A DNA stretch of 64,000 nt from an uncultured Alphaproteobacteria bacterium (GCA_903893805.1 CAITNM010000030.1:62001-126000), one strand, 5' to 3'. Positions 28,140-38,697 are shown, numbered from the stretch's first letter. The notes: generated by a model not told the origin, from the sequence alone. Translations and numbers: made by a program.

Positions 28140-28396
28140 AACTCCCTCACATCATAAATAAAATCACTAACCATTTTAATCGTGACAATGAAAAAGCTGC
28201 GATAGTTCTTTAGGTAATCCCCATCACTATGGGGATTCTTAATCGTTAAGGTAAGGATAGCTCCATCATTCTTATAGGAGACCCTAATCACTACGGTGAG
28301 TTCTAATTCTCATATTGCATTGGTTGCAAGTTCAAATTTATTGTTTATTCGGCTGATTAATTTTGACAAAAATCAAATAATAAATTACTTTCACAA
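28140..28396. other. Intergenic region with a hairpin and degenerate short repeats
   Basis: No gene seen. At 28216-28237 AATCCCCAT pairs perfectly with ATGGGGATT around CACT (possible terminator for the upstream gene, but no good T run). Three loosely similar pieces follow each other around 28220, 28263 and 28285 (the clearest pair: ATCACTATGG.GA..TTCTTAAT and ATCACTACGG.GA.TTCTAAT). The last part leads into the riboswitch. Confidence 0.45.
28216..28237. terminator. Perfect 9-bp hairpin, weak terminator candidate
   Basis: AATCCCCAT/ATGGGGATT with loop CACT, followed on plus by CTTAATCGTTAAG rather than a T run. It lies 77 bases after the secreted-protein stop. Confidence 0.35.
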
Positions 28397-28482
28397 CATC
28401 ACCAGGGGTGCCCACATTAGGGCTGAGAGGCATTCGCCAACCCTTATAACTTGATCTGGTTTGCACCAGCGTAAGGAGGTCG
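28397..28482 (+). promoter_or_regulatory. TPP (thiamine pyrophosphate) riboswitch
   Basis: The conserved THI-box pieces occur in order: CCAGGGGTGCCC, GGGCTGAGAGG, ACCCTTATAACTTGATCTGG and CACCAGCGTAAGGA. The TTTGC loop arm is closed by CTGGT/ACCAG. The ribosome site AAGGAGG (28472-28478) lies inside the last element and could pair with ATCACC at the 5' edge, so TPP binding would be expected to block translation of the permease that starts at 28485. Confidence 0.93.
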
Positions 28483-28484
28483 TC

Positions 28485-29687
28485 TTGAAGAAAGCCCATA
28501 TTGCCACGTATTTGGCAAATATATTAGACCATTTTGATACTTCACTGTATGGGTTCCTAGTGCCCATTCTGGCGCCATTATTTTTTCCAAAAAGTGAACC
28601 AATTGTAGCTCTACTTCTAGGGTATGGATTTGTTATTATTGGATTTATCACACGGCCACTTGGGGCTTGGTATTTTTCAAAGCATGCAGATGCGGCTGGA
28701 CCTCATGCGACGTTAATTATAACAATTATGGGTATGACCATAACGACCTTTTGTTTTACGTTACTTCAGCCTTATGAATATTGGGGTGTAGGCGGGGCAA
28801 TTGGTTTGTGTTTACTGCGAGGGATTCAAAATTTCTTTGGAGCGGGAGAAGCTAGTATTACTGGGCTGTATGTTTTAGAAGGAACTCACACTGATCAGCA
28901 GCATCCCATTACTAGTCTTTACCTTAGTAGCACAATGGCAGGGATTTTATTGGCATGTACTGCTTCAAGTATTTTATTTTACTGTGAAGCTCCGCAGTTA
29001 TACTGGAAGTGGCCTTTCTATGGTTCTATTATTACGGGGATTGCGGGTTGGTGGTTACGGCATCAAGTTGCTCCAACTTTTGTGAAGAATGAATCCACGC
29101 AAGGCAAGACCAATTGGAGAGGGATCATTAGGCTTATTCCCATTACAGGCTTTTCCTATATTTTATATTCCGCACCTTTTGTGTTTTTTAATAGCTTTGC
29201 TGCACTTGTGACTAGAGTGGGTATGAAAAACCTGATGCTATCAAATACACTGTTGATGATTTTTGATTTAGGGTTACTAGCTTTATTAGGTCCAATTATG
29301 CGGAAAATGGATGCTAAAAAACTTTTGCTTAAAATTTCAGTAATTAGCGCAATTACCGTACCTATTTTATTTTGGTACATTCCGTCTGTGGAATTGTTAG
29401 GCACAGTTGTTATTCGAATGGTTATTATCACACTAGGGGTTGCTTTTTGTATCCCTTTACATCGGTGGTATATAGAGGAATTCCCAGCTTATAATCGGTA
29501 TGCAACCACAGCAATTGGTTATGCTATTGGATCAGAAACCTTGGGTCGAAGCTTTCCAGTGGTTGGGCTTGCGTTGTGGCATATAACCCATTTGTCAATT
29601 GCGCCCGGAGTGTATGTTGCTTTAATAAGTTTATGTGCATATTTCAGCATTGCACTACCTAAAGTGCTGAAAATTGGCTATAAATGA
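28485..29687 (+). CDS. MFS permease under TPP riboswitch control, probable thiamine or precursor importer
   Basis: A 400-residue, 12-helix major facilitator protein of the metabolite:H+ symporter (ProP/MHS) type, with ANILDHFDTSLYGFLVPILA at the start and FITRPLGAWYFSKHADAAG as the loop 2-3 signature. I chose the TTG at 28485, six bases after AAGGAGG; the same frame is open further up but that is riboswitch sequence. TPP control indicates uptake of thiamine or of a precursor such as the pyrimidine moiety. No thiamine biosynthetic gene is nearby. The exact substrate is inferred from regulation alone. Confidence 0.85.
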   Translation: MKKAHIATYLANILDHFDTSLYGFLVPILAPLFFPKSEPIVALLLGYGFVIIGFITRPLGAWYFSKHADAAGPHATLIITIMGMTITTFCFTLLQPYEYWGVGGAIGLCLLRGIQNFFGAGEASITGLYVLEGTHTDQQHPITSLYLSSTMAGILLACTASSILFYCEAPQLYWKWPFYGSIITGIAGWWLRHQVAPTFVKNESTQGKTNWRGIIRLIPITGFSYILYSAPFVFFNSFAALVTRVGMKNLMLSNTLLMIFDLGLLALLGPIMRKMDAKKLLLKISVISAITVPILFWYIPSVELLGTVVIRMVIITLGVAFCIPLHRWYIEEFPAYNRYATTAIGYAIGSETLGRSFPVVGLALWHITHLSIAPGVYVALISLCAYFSIALPKVLKIGYK

Positions 29688-29713
29688 AGTCAATTCATAG
29701 AAATTTGTAGTGT

Positions 29714-31534
29714 ATGGCACAGTCTTCTTTATCAAGTATTTATCGTTCTCACACCTGTGGGGAATTACGCGAAACTCATGTGGGGCAACAGGCCCGTATT
29801 TCTGGGTGGGTTCACCGTAAGCGTGACCATGGAAATTTGGTGTTTATAGATTTGCGTGACCATTATGGGATTACACAATGTGTGCTTCAAAGTGATTCAG
29901 CAGCCTTTGCAATTGTTGAAGGTTTAAAAAATGAAACGGTGGTTACTTTTGATGGCAAAGTTGTAAAGCGCAGTGATGAAGTTATTAATGATAAAATGCC
30001 AACGGGTTATGTTGAGCTTGTAATTGAAAAAGCTACTGTTCAATCAGTTTCAGAAATGTTGCCGTTGCAAGTAAATGCAGAAACAGATTTTCCTGAGGAA
30101 ACGCGGTTAACATACAGATTTTTAGATTTGCGCCGTGAAAAGCTGCACCAAAACATTGTACTGCGTTCAAAGGTTATTCAGTCCATTCGAAATCGTATGG
30201 TGGCGCAAGACTTTTTGGAATATCAAACACCTATTCTAACGTCGTCCTCTCCTGAAGGGGCGCGTGATTTCTTGGTTCCAAGCCGTATGCACCCAGGGCA
30301 TTTTTATGCATTACCTCAAGCTCCTCAGCAGTTTAAGCAACTACTAATGGTTGCTGGTTTTGATCGCTATTTTCAAATTGCACCATGTTTTCGTGATGAA
30401 GATGCGCGCGCAGATCGTTCTCCGGGAGAATTTTATCAGTTAGATATTGAGATGTCCTTTGTGACTCAAGATGATGTATTCAAAGCGATTGAACCTGTTT
30501 TAACAGGTGTCTTTGAAGAATTTGCTAATGGCAAGTCGGTAAGCCCTCATCCATATCCACGTATTCGTTTTGATGATTCTATGTTGAAATATGGAAGCGA
30601 TAAGCCAGATCTACGTAATCCATTATTAATTGCTGATGTTTCTGAAATTTTTAAAGAATCAGGCTTTAGTGTATTTGCAAAAGTAGTGGCTAGTGGTGGC
30701 GTTGTGCGTGGTATTGGCGTGCCGAACACAGAAGGGCAACCAAGAAGCTTCTTTGATAAACTGAATTCATGGGCACAAAAATCTGGTATGCCAGGGCTTG
30801 GCTACATTAGCTTTGCGCAAGATGGTGCAAAAGGTCCGATTGCAAAGTTTTTAAATGATGATCAACTCAATACATTACAAAAAATTTGTGGTGTAGGCGT
30901 TGGTGCATCTGTATTTTTTGTTTGCGATTTAAAAGCCATGAAAGCTGCTAAGAACGCTGGTTTGGCACGTACAAAAATAGCTCAAGATTTGGATATTATT
31001 GAAAAAGACTGTTTCAAATTCTGTTGGATTGTTGACTTTCCAATGTATGAGCAGGATGAAGAAACAGGAAAAATTGACTTTTCTCATAATCCATTTTCTA
31101 TGCCTCAAGGTGGGTTAGAAGCTTTGAATACGATGAATCCATTGGATATTAAAGCCTTTCAGTATGACATTGTTTGCAACGGTATTGAACTGTGTAGTGG
31201 GGCGATTCGTAACCACTTACCAGAAGTTATGTACAGAGCATTTGAGATTGCTGGCTACACAACGCAAGATGTCGAAGACCGATTTGGTGGATTGCTAAAT
31301 GCATTTAAATTTGGGGCTCCACCGCATGGTGGTTGTGCGCCAGGTGTTGATCGCATTGTAATGTTATTGGCAGATGAGCCTAATATTCGCGAAATCATTG
31401 CTTTCCCGCTTAACCAACAGGGGCAAGATTTACTGATGCAAGCTCCATCGCTTATTGAGGTGGACCGGTTGAAAGAATTGCATGTTCGAGTGCAACTTCC
31501 TCCGCAAAAAGTTGTTGTGAAGAATGAATCTTAA
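29714..31534 (+). CDS. aspS: Aspartyl-tRNA synthetase
   Basis: A class II synthetase of 606 residues. The N-terminal OB fold ([21 protein letters not shown]) binds the anticodon; the catalytic domain shows motif 2 ([24 protein letters not shown], in pieces) and motif 3 ([14 protein letters not shown]), with the bacterial-type GAD insertion between (about 285-420). Length matches bacterial AspRS. Whether it also charges tRNA-Asn cannot be told here; an asparagine synthetase occurs at 40.7 kb. Confidence 0.97.
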   Translation: MAQSSLSSIYRSHTCGELRETHVGQQARISGWVHRKRDHGNLVFIDLRDHYGITQCVLQSDSAAFAIVEGLKNETVVTFDGKVVKRSDEVINDKMPTGYVELVIEKATVQSVSEMLPLQVNAETDFPEETRLTYRFLDLRREKLHQNIVLRSKVIQSIRNRMVAQDFLEYQTPILTSSSPEGARDFLVPSRMHPGHFYALPQAPQQFKQLLMVAGFDRYFQIAPCFRDEDARADRSPGEFYQLDIEMSFVTQDDVFKAIEPVLTGVFEEFANGKSVSPHPYPRIRFDDSMLKYGSDKPDLRNPLLIADVSEIFKESGFSVFAKVVASGGVVRGIGVPNTEGQPRSFFDKLNSWAQKSGMPGLGYISFAQDGAKGPIAKFLNDDQLNTLQKICGVGVGASVFFVCDLKAMKAAKNAGLARTKIAQDLDIIEKDCFKFCWIVDFPMYEQDEETGKIDFSHNPFSMPQGGLEALNTMNPLDIKAFQYDIVCNGIELCSGAIRNHLPEVMYRAFEIAGYTTQDVEDRFGGLLNAFKFGAPPHGGCAPGVDRIVMLLADEPNIREIIAFPLNQQGQDLLMQAPSLIEVDRLKELHVRVQLPPQKVVVKNES

Positions 31535-31545
31535 GCTTTCAAACT

Positions 31546-32184
31546 ATGGAAAAAAGTTTAAATAAAATTCTTAAGGGATATAAATCATTCAGGGATAAGT
31601 ACGCCCATGGTGATAGGTCTGTCATGCAGTATCTTTCAAAGTATGGGCAAAAACCAGAAATGATGGTTATTGCCTGCTGTGATGCTCGTGTTGATCCAGC
31701 GCTAATTCTACAGTGTGATCCAGGAGACTTGTTTATTGTGCGCAATGTGGCAAATATTGTGCCTCCTTATGAAAAAGACGAGGCGCATCATGGTACCAGT
31801 GCAGCTTTAGAATTTGGAGTAAGTTTCTTAAAAGTAAAACACTTGGTTTTGTTGGGGCACAGCCAATGTGGTGGTATTAAAGCCTTATTAAACAAATGCG
31901 ATTCAAATAAGAACGATTTTATAACCAATTGGGTTTCGCTTATAAAAACAGAAGATTCTGATCAGCTTAATGCTGATGAATATGCAAAATTAGCACTTAA
32001 AAAATCGTATCAAAATTGCATGACTTTTCCATGGATTAAAGAAAAAGTCATTAACAAAGAGCTGATCGTTCACTTATGGTTTTTTGACATAAAGACAGGA
32101 CAGATTTTTGCACATTCTGATGTAAGCAATACCTATGAACCTCTTGTCGTTGGCAGTACGAATGCTAATACATGCCACCATTAA
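31546..32184 (+). CDS. Beta-class carbonic anhydrase
   Basis: Interconverts CO2 and bicarbonate, supplying bicarbonate to carboxylases such as AccC. Zinc ligands and active-site residues of the beta class are present in 212 residues: Cys45-Asp46-x-Arg48 in CCDARVDP, and His105 and Cys108 in GHSQCGG. It starts eleven bases after aspS and its last 20 bases overlap the end of the convergent SDR gene. Confidence 0.95.
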   Translation: MEKSLNKILKGYKSFRDKYAHGDRSVMQYLSKYGQKPEMMVIACCDARVDPALILQCDPGDLFIVRNVANIVPPYEKDEAHHGTSAALEFGVSFLKVKHLVLLGHSQCGGIKALLNKCDSNKNDFITNWVSLIKTEDSDQLNADEYAKLALKKSYQNCMTFPWIKEKVINKELIVHLWFFDIKTGQIFAHSDVSNTYEPLVVGSTNANTCHH

Positions 32185-32878
32185 TATGCAAAGTTGTACC
32201 TGTTATGTAGCTTGCTTTATCACTTAAAAGAAAAGCTACACTTTCAGCAATTTCTTCAGGTTTTCCTAGACGTTTTGCAGGAATTGATTCAATGATTTGC
32301 GTTAGAACAGATTCATTCATTGCAGAAACCATGTCAGTTTCCGTGTACCCTGGAGCAATGGCATTCACTGTAATGTTTTTATTTGCGTTTTCTAAAGCGA
32401 GAGCTTTAACAAAACCTATTAATCCTGCTTTTGCAGCGCAATAGTTCGTTTGACCAATTTGTCCTTTTAGAGCATTTACCGAAGTAACGTACACTAATCT
32501 TCCGAAGTTACGCTCTCTCATGCCTTGAATCAACGGATGAGTAACTTGAAAACAAGATAAAAGGTTGGTTTGCAAAACCTTTTGCCAACGGTCTAATGTC
32601 ATTTTGTGAAAGAATCCATCACTGGTGATGCCAGCATTATGTACTAAGCAATCAATAGCTCCATGATTTTTAAGAATTTCTTGGATTTTTTGATCAGTAA
32701 TATCAGGATTTGCTAAATCAAAACTATAAAAGGGTATGGAGTGTTCTTTTGAAAAAGCAGCTGCTTGTTCATGGTTAGAATTATAAGAGCCGATAACATT
32801 GTACCCGAGTTTTTTTAAACATATACAAATTGCGGCTCCTATGCCTCGATTACCCCCGGTTACTAATACACTGCGCAT
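32165..32878 (-). CDS. 3-oxoacyl-ACP reductase (FabG-like SDR)
   Basis: A 237-residue cytosolic SDR; start at 32878 (MRSVLVTGGNRGIG). It has TGGNRGIG, HNAGITSDG, catalytic Ser (VTSVNA) and YCAAK, and ends DKASYITGTTLHINGGMY as FabG proteins do. Likely reduces 3-oxoacyl-ACP with NADPH in fatty acid synthesis; an acetoacetyl-CoA reductase role is possible. The open frame extends 42 residues upstream but that part is not family-like. It is divergent from lptD. Confidence 0.88.
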   Translation of the reverse strand: MRSVLVTGGNRGIGAAICICLKKLGYNVIGSYNSNHEQAAAFSKEHSIPFYSFDLANPDITDQKIQEILKNHGAIDCLVHNAGITSDGFFHKMTLDRWQKVLQTNLLSCFQVTHPLIQGMRERNFGRLVYVTSVNALKGQIGQTNYCAAKAGLIGFVKALALENANKNITVNAIAPGYTETDMVSAMNESVLTQIIESIPAKRLGKPEEIAESVAFLLSDKASYITGTTLHINGGMY

Positions 32879-32962
32879 ATGATAAACTTTTATTAAATTC
32901 TTATGATTTAGTATAGGGAAAATTGGATGAATCGCAAAGAATGCTTGAAAAGGCCATAGGCA

Positions 32963-35230
32963 ATGGTTAAAAAACTTGGCACTATAACAATAAAAAAAGT
33001 GCAAAAGCTCTTGTTTTTAAGATTGCTGACAATATTTCTTGTGTTGTGCTCGTGTTTGGCAGCAGCACAGCCTTTGCATTTGCGTGGTGATGATGCCACT
33101 TGGAATCAAAAAACCCATGACTTATGGGTTAATGGACATGTTTCGGTGCTGCAGTATTTAGCTGATGGTGCTCAAAGACGACTAAATTGTGATTCTCTTC
33201 ATTACAACCGTTTAACTGATAAAATTACTGCCTATGGTTCAGTAGAATTGACTGAGCCCAATGGTGACGTGTTAACTGCTGATCGCCTAGAGTTAGATTC
33301 TCACTTTAACACTGGATTTTTAGAAGGCATGCGGGTCTTTACGCAAGATGCAGCCAGACTTAGTGCAAAATCCGCAACTAGAAAAGAGGGGAATTCAACA
33401 GTTTTCTTAGATGCTGATTATTCGCCGTGTAAGCAATGTACAGATGGTTCTGTGACTTGGAAGCTTGAAGCAGAAAGCGTTGAGCATGATCAAACAGAAA
33501 AACTTATAAAATATCGACAAGTATTCCTTGTTTTTAAAGGTGTAAAAATTTTGTACATGCCGTATTTTTCTCATCCTGACCCTACGGTTAAGCAAAAAGA
33601 TGGTTTATTATCACCTGCATTTGGTATGAGCCGAGACCTTGGTTTTTCTATGACGTTGCCCTATTTGTTTACGGCAAAAAATCAGGATCTTACTATTACT
33701 CCGATGCTTATGGCTAAACAAAACCCCTTATTAGCCACTGAATATCGCAGGCGCTTTAGAGATGGAGAAATGTCGTTTGGTGGCAGTTACACAACAATGC
33801 GGAGCAATGAGAAAAAAAAGAACTCGTACACAAGTATCCCAAAAAAAAGTCGTTGGAATGTTTCGGGTTTAATGCTTTGGCATATGACAGATCGTAATCG
33901 TTTGACTGTTGATTTAAATCGAGCAAGTGATACAACCTATTTATCTAGGTATAGGTTAAACAAACAATCCAGTACGTTTAGTCGCACAAAAAATCTAACG
34001 TCTACCGTTAACTATGAGCATTTTGGTGATAGCGGGTATGGCACTATAAAAACTCAAGCTTTTCAAACAGATACTCCACAAACAACTCCAGTTGTATTGC
34101 CTTATGCTCGTTACCGTTATCAAACAGAGCGGTTTTCGAATGGAAGTCACTTAGTTTGGGACTCAAACTTATTAAGCATTTTAAGGCGACGTCCTATTCT
34201 TACTCAAACAGGAAAGCAAACTTATCGCGCATCAAGTGGTGTAACGTGGAGTTTGCCTTACATCACATCAAATGGTCATATTTTAAAAACCACTCTTTCA
34301 ACTCGTGGCGATGCGTATATGTCGCAGCATTATAATCCTGATCAGCCAGTGATCGAAAAACAGCATAAGTATGATAACCATGTTGAAAGCAGGCTGTTTC
34401 CTCAAGCAGTGATTGATTGGCGATATCCATTATTATCAACTCAAGAACGACTGAATTGGGTTTTAGAGCCTCGTGGGTTAATAGCATTGGCTCCGCAAAA
34501 TTTAAACCGAAAGCGCTTGCCTAATGAAGACTCACGCATGTTCTCGTTAGATGACACCTCAATATTCTTACCAAATAGATTTGATGGAATAGATTTAGCT
34601 GATGCTGGACAACGTGGTGTTTTAGGTATGGATAATCATATGCGTTGGGGGCAGCAGCAGCGTGCCTCTATCTTTCTGGGGCAAAGTTACCGCTTCGACC
34701 ATAAAGCTGTTGTTGATCAAGCGCAGGGTGAAGGACGGCTTGCATCAGATTATATTTCCAGAGTGCTTTATCAACCCAATGAATGGTGGGTTATTTTCAC
34801 GCGGAGTGCTTTCATGCGAAAAACTATGAAACCGCGTTATTCTGAGTGGGGAGCAAGCTTTGGTAAGCCTATGCTAAAGCTAGATGGATCTTATGTTCAT
34901 GCTAAGCGTGGATTGAATGGTTCAGCTTCAATGGTTTCTCAGGTTAATTGGCAGCTAAGTTCTGCATTAAATGAGAATTGGAAAATCTCTGTCGCACAAA
35001 TTCGTAACATGAAACGTTTTCAAAAAGGCGTACTCGCTACATTTGCTGGACTGACCTATCAAGATGATTGTTTTGAGTCCAAATTTAGCCTGTACAGAAG
35101 TCATTATCGAGACCGTGACTTGAAACCCGATATGGGCTTCTTTTTGCAGTTTAGCTTGAAAAATTTGGGTAGTTTTACACCATCTTCTGCTCCTACATAC
35201 CCAGGTTCTTTATTGACTAATTTGCGGTAA
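32963..35230 (+). CDS. lptD: LPS assembly protein LptD
   Basis: The outer-membrane translocon that inserts LPS into the outer leaflet with LptE. 755 residues: signal peptide (IFLVLCSCLAAA), an N-terminal jellyroll/OstA domain (LHLRGDDATWNQKTHDLWVNGHV... DRLELDS), the MPYFSHPDPTVKQKDGLL transition with KQKDGLLSP typical of LptD, and then a long beta-barrel. Cysteines near residues 150-156 (CKQC) and 705 could form the disulfides that activate LptD. Ends two bases before the dnaE stop on the other strand. Confidence 0.93.
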   Translation: MVKKLGTITIKKVQKLLFLRLLTIFLVLCSCLAAAQPLHLRGDDATWNQKTHDLWVNGHVSVLQYLADGAQRRLNCDSLHYNRLTDKITAYGSVELTEPNGDVLTADRLELDSHFNTGFLEGMRVFTQDAARLSAKSATRKEGNSTVFLDADYSPCKQCTDGSVTWKLEAESVEHDQTEKLIKYRQVFLVFKGVKILYMPYFSHPDPTVKQKDGLLSPAFGMSRDLGFSMTLPYLFTAKNQDLTITPMLMAKQNPLLATEYRRRFRDGEMSFGGSYTTMRSNEKKKNSYTSIPKKSRWNVSGLMLWHMTDRNRLTVDLNRASDTTYLSRYRLNKQSSTFSRTKNLTSTVNYEHFGDSGYGTIKTQAFQTDTPQTTPVVLPYARYRYQTERFSNGSHLVWDSNLLSILRRRPILTQTGKQTYRASSGVTWSLPYITSNGHILKTTLSTRGDAYMSQHYNPDQPVIEKQHKYDNHVESRLFPQAVIDWRYPLLSTQERLNWVLEPRGLIALAPQNLNRKRLPNEDSRMFSLDDTSIFLPNRFDGIDLADAGQRGVLGMDNHMRWGQQQRASIFLGQSYRFDHKAVVDQAQGEGRLASDYISRVLYQPNEWWVIFTRSAFMRKTMKPRYSEWGASFGKPMLKLDGSYVHAKRGLNGSASMVSQVNWQLSSALNENWKISVAQIRNMKRFQKGVLATFAGLTYQDDCFESKFSLYRSHYRDRDLKPDMGFFLQFSLKNLGSFTPSSAPTYPGSLLTNLR

Positions 35231-35232
35231 AG

Positions 35233-38200
35233 CTAGTCACTCCAGGCCATTAACTGATGATATACATGGGTGTTTATTGATTTTTTGCCTAAACTAACAG
35301 TAGCTGGAATGCCTAAAGAATCTTTGGAAAATTCAAGCAACACTTCACAAGCGCCAGCGGGAAGAGCTTGGATCTCATCAAGTAGCCCTTTAATTGGCTT
35401 GTCGCTTGCTACCTTCATGCTAATGCTGGTGAAGGGCTGCATATCGTTTAGATTGTAGATTTTATTTGCTGTTAAACGCAGCTGTTCGTTGTCTTTTTTA
35501 ATGGCAACCTCAATAGCTAACAAATTTCCAGCTTTTAACAGTTCAATGGATTGACTATATATTTCACTGAATAATGTCACTTCATAAGTGCCCTCCTGGT
35601 CTGACAAGCTTAAAAAAGCATATTTTTGACCTTTTTTCCCTGTACGCACTGTCGTGCTAAGCAACACGCCAGCTACGCGAATATTACCTACAGAAACAGC
35701 AGAAAACATCGATGAAGCAGTTAACTGCAATTGCTCAATTTGCTGTTTATAAGCATTTAAAGGGTGGTCAGATAAGTAGAATCCAAGAGAATCAAACTCT
35801 TTTTGTAGGGAAGTTAATTTATCCCATTTTGGGACATCCGGAAGTTTGAAAACAATTGCATTATCGGCAGCCCCCCCGAATAAACTGCGTTGAGAGCTTT
35901 TGGCGGCCCCTGCTTTTTTAGACGCGATATAGCTAATGTGTTCAATAGCTTCAAACAAGGCGCGCCGGTTTGATTCCAAGCAATCGAAGGTCCCAGAACC
36001 AATTAAATTTTCTAATAGTCTTTTGCTGAGATGTTTAGAATCAACGCGTTCAATAAAATTGGTCATGGTTAGAAACGGTTCATTGCTGCGCACTTGCGCA
36101 AGAGCATCAATAACTTGTCCGCCAACGTTTTTAAGGGCTCCTAAGCCAAAGCGTACGGCGCTGCCTTCGGCAGTAAAGTTTGCAAAAGAATGGTTAACAT
36201 CAGGGGGTAGCAGCGTTGTTCCAATTCCTAGCATATCTTGTTTGTAGGCATTTATTTTATCAGTATTGTGCATATCTGCAGTCATTGATGCTGCAAAAAA
36301 GGCGATAGGATAATTTGCTTTTAGATATGCAGTTTGATAAGCAAGGAGTGCGTAAGGAGCAGAGTGTGATTTGTTAAATCCATAGCCAGCAAATTTTGCC
36401 ATTTGATCAAATAGTTGAGATGCGGTTTGATGCTTCACACCCTTTGCAATGGCACCAGTCACAAATTTTTCGCGTTGATCATCCATTTCACTTTTGATTT
36501 TTTTACCCATGGCGCGACGCAGCATATCTGCAGCCCCTAGTGTATAACCACCAATAACTTGGGCAATTTGCATAACCTGTTCTTGATAGACCATTACTCC
36601 ATAGGTTGGTGCTAAAATTGGTTCAAGTTCAGGTGTTAAAAATGTAACAAGCTCTTGACCGTGTTTACATGCTAAGTACCTAGGTATGTCATCCATCGGA
36701 CCTGGTCTGTATAGAGCCACTAATGCAATTAAATCTTCAAAGCGATCTGGACGTAATTTGCGCAATACATCACGCATACCAGTACTTTCCAGCTGGAACA
36801 CACCTACAACGTTGACGTTGCATAGCAATTCAAAGGTTTTTGGATCATCAAGTGGAATTGATTGAATCACAAAATTAGGAAGCTTATGTTCAGCAGTCTC
36901 ACGCACAATTTGGCAAGCATGCTCAATAATGCTAAGGGTTTTAAGTCCTAAGAAATCGAATTTTACTAGGCCTGCTAATTCAACATATTTCATGTTAAAT
37001 TGCGTTGCTGGTAGGCTTGAGCTTTCGTCTTTGAATAATGGAACCAGAGTAGTAAGGGGACGATCTCCAATTACTACACCAGCTGCGTGGGTTGAGGCAT
37101 GGCGATATAAGCCTTCAAGTTTTTTACCAATTTCAACCATTTTTGCGATTGCTTCATCATCGTCGCAAGCTTGATTAATTGCTGGTTCTATTTCTATTGC
37201 TTGCTCTAGTGTTACAGGGCTAGCAGGATTGTTAGGTATCAGTTTACAAATACGATCAACTACAGGATAGGGAATTTGCAAAACACGTCCTACATCACGT
37301 AGCACAGCACGGGCTTGCAGCTTACCGAAGGTAATAATATGGGCAACTCGGTCACTACCATATTTTTGCTGAACGTAATGCAGAACTTCGTCTCTTCGGT
37401 CCTGACAAAAATCTATGTCAAAGTCAGGCATTGAAACACGCTCAGGGTTTAAAAAACGTTCAAAAATCAAAGTAAATCTAATGGGGTCCATGTCGGTAAT
37501 TGTTAACGACCACGCTACTAGCGAGCCTGCTCCGGAACCACGACCTGGACCTACTGGAATTCCTTGTCCTTTTGCCCATTTTATAAAATCAGCAACGATC
37601 AAAAAGTACCCACAAAATCCCATGTGCTTGATGATGCCAATTTCATAGTTTAAGCGTTCTTGGTATTGTTTGCGGATTGCTTCATGTTCGGTTTTTGCAA
37701 ATCTCAAAAAAACTTCTTCTTGTAGGCGCTTTTCTAAGCCTTCTTGTGCTTGAAAAACAAGTTCTTCCTCTTCACTACGTCCATTTTCACTGTCAAAATG
37801 CGGTAGAATTGGGTCGTGAAGCGTTGGCATAAATCGACAACGCTTGGCAATATTTATCGTATTTTGAATTGCCTCAGGAAGATCTTTGAAAAGCTCTTCC
37901 ATTTCAACCGAGCTTTTGAAGTAATGATGGGGAGTTACTCTGCGTCGATCGTCTTGGGCAACATAGGTGCTGCTTGCAATACACAATAAAGCATCGTGTG
38001 CTTCAAAATAGCTAAAGTCAGGAAAGTACACATTGTTTGTGGCAACTAATGGTAAATTATGAGCGTAAGCTTTTTCAATAAAAATTTCTTCTAGCTCTTG
38101 CTCAGTTAATGTCCCGTGGCGTTGAATTTCTACGTAAAGGCTATCAGAAAAGTGCGTTTTAAGCTGATCTAAAAAGCTATCAGCTTCATTCACATCCTCG

Positions 38201-38655
38201 TTCTCGTTCTCACTGGCGTCTGAGCTTAAATCTTTTGCTAAAAGCTGTCCCCAAACACTGTCTACTCCCCCTGTTAAAGCTATCAAACCATTGGTTCTGC
38301 TTTTTAAGTATTCAAATGGAACATAAGGTTTGCCGTGTTCGCAAGGGGACCCAAGGTATAAATAGCTAACAATATCTAACAAGTTGGAGTATCCGCTTTC
38401 TGATGCAACAAGCAGTACCAGCGGACCAGTTATTTCGGCAAACTGAACACTAAGTTCACAACCAATGATTGGTTGAATACCAGAATTAGCACAAAGCATT
38501 GCGCTTTCAAGTGCACCGAAAAGATTATTAGTGTCGGTAATAGCAATGGCTGGTTGATCAAATTGCTGGCAAAGTTGCGGCAACGACTTAACCTTGATAG
38601 CCCCTTCTGCTAGGGAATAGGCGCTATGGACACGAAGGTGAACAAATCCAGCCAT
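35233..38655 (-). CDS. dnaE: DNA polymerase III subunit alpha
   Basis: The replicative polymerase (1140 residues). The PHP domain opens with FVHLRVHSAYSLAEGAI; the catalytic palm has GPGRGSGAGSLVAW and the aspartates of PDFDIDFCQDRRDEV; later come GVMVYQEQVMQIAQ, GYGFNKSHSAPYALLAYQTAYLKANYP (in pieces), a helix-hairpin-helix and an OB domain near the C-terminus (VRVAGVLLS). Length is normal. A GC-rich hairpin lies just before it. Confidence 0.98.
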   Translation of the reverse strand: MAGFVHLRVHSAYSLAEGAIKVKSLPQLCQQFDQPAIAITDTNNLFGALESAMLCANSGIQPIIGCELSVQFAEITGPLVLLVASESGYSNLLDIVSYLYLGSPCEHGKPYVPFEYLKSRTNGLIALTGGVDSVWGQLLAKDLSSDASENENEDVNEADSFLDQLKTHFSDSLYVEIQRHGTLTEQELEEIFIEKAYAHNLPLVATNNVYFPDFSYFEAHDALLCIASSTYVAQDDRRRVTPHHYFKSSVEMEELFKDLPEAIQNTINIAKRCRFMPTLHDPILPHFDSENGRSEEEELVFQAQEGLEKRLQEEVFLRFAKTEHEAIRKQYQERLNYEIGIIKHMGFCGYFLIVADFIKWAKGQGIPVGPGRGSGAGSLVAWSLTITDMDPIRFTLIFERFLNPERVSMPDFDIDFCQDRRDEVLHYVQQKYGSDRVAHIITFGKLQARAVLRDVGRVLQIPYPVVDRICKLIPNNPASPVTLEQAIEIEPAINQACDDDEAIAKMVEIGKKLEGLYRHASTHAAGVVIGDRPLTTLVPLFKDESSSLPATQFNMKYVELAGLVKFDFLGLKTLSIIEHACQIVRETAEHKLPNFVIQSIPLDDPKTFELLCNVNVVGVFQLESTGMRDVLRKLRPDRFEDLIALVALYRPGPMDDIPRYLACKHGQELVTFLTPELEPILAPTYGVMVYQEQVMQIAQVIGGYTLGAADMLRRAMGKKIKSEMDDQREKFVTGAIAKGVKHQTASQLFDQMAKFAGYGFNKSHSAPYALLAYQTAYLKANYPIAFFAASMTADMHNTDKINAYKQDMLGIGTTLLPPDVNHSFANFTAEGSAVRFGLGALKNVGGQVIDALAQVRSNEPFLTMTNFIERVDSKHLSKRLLENLIGSGTFDCLESNRRALFEAIEHISYIASKKAGAAKSSQRSLFGGAADNAIVFKLPDVPKWDKLTSLQKEFDSLGFYLSDHPLNAYKQQIEQLQLTASSMFSAVSVGNIRVAGVLLSTTVRTGKKGQKYAFLSLSDQEGTYEVTLFSEIYSQSIELLKAGNLLAIEVAIKKDNEQLRLTANKIYNLNDMQPFTSISMKVASDKPIKGLLDEIQALPAGACEVLLEFSKDSLGIPATVSLGKKSINTHVYHQLMAWSD

Positions 38656-38697
38656 GAGGCACTAATAAAAAACTGTATTCATAATGTGCCGAAGTCA

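Noticed and set aside
28461-28484. Start of the permease inside the riboswitch
   Set aside because: The residues are a translation of the aptamer; the ribosome site lies after this start.
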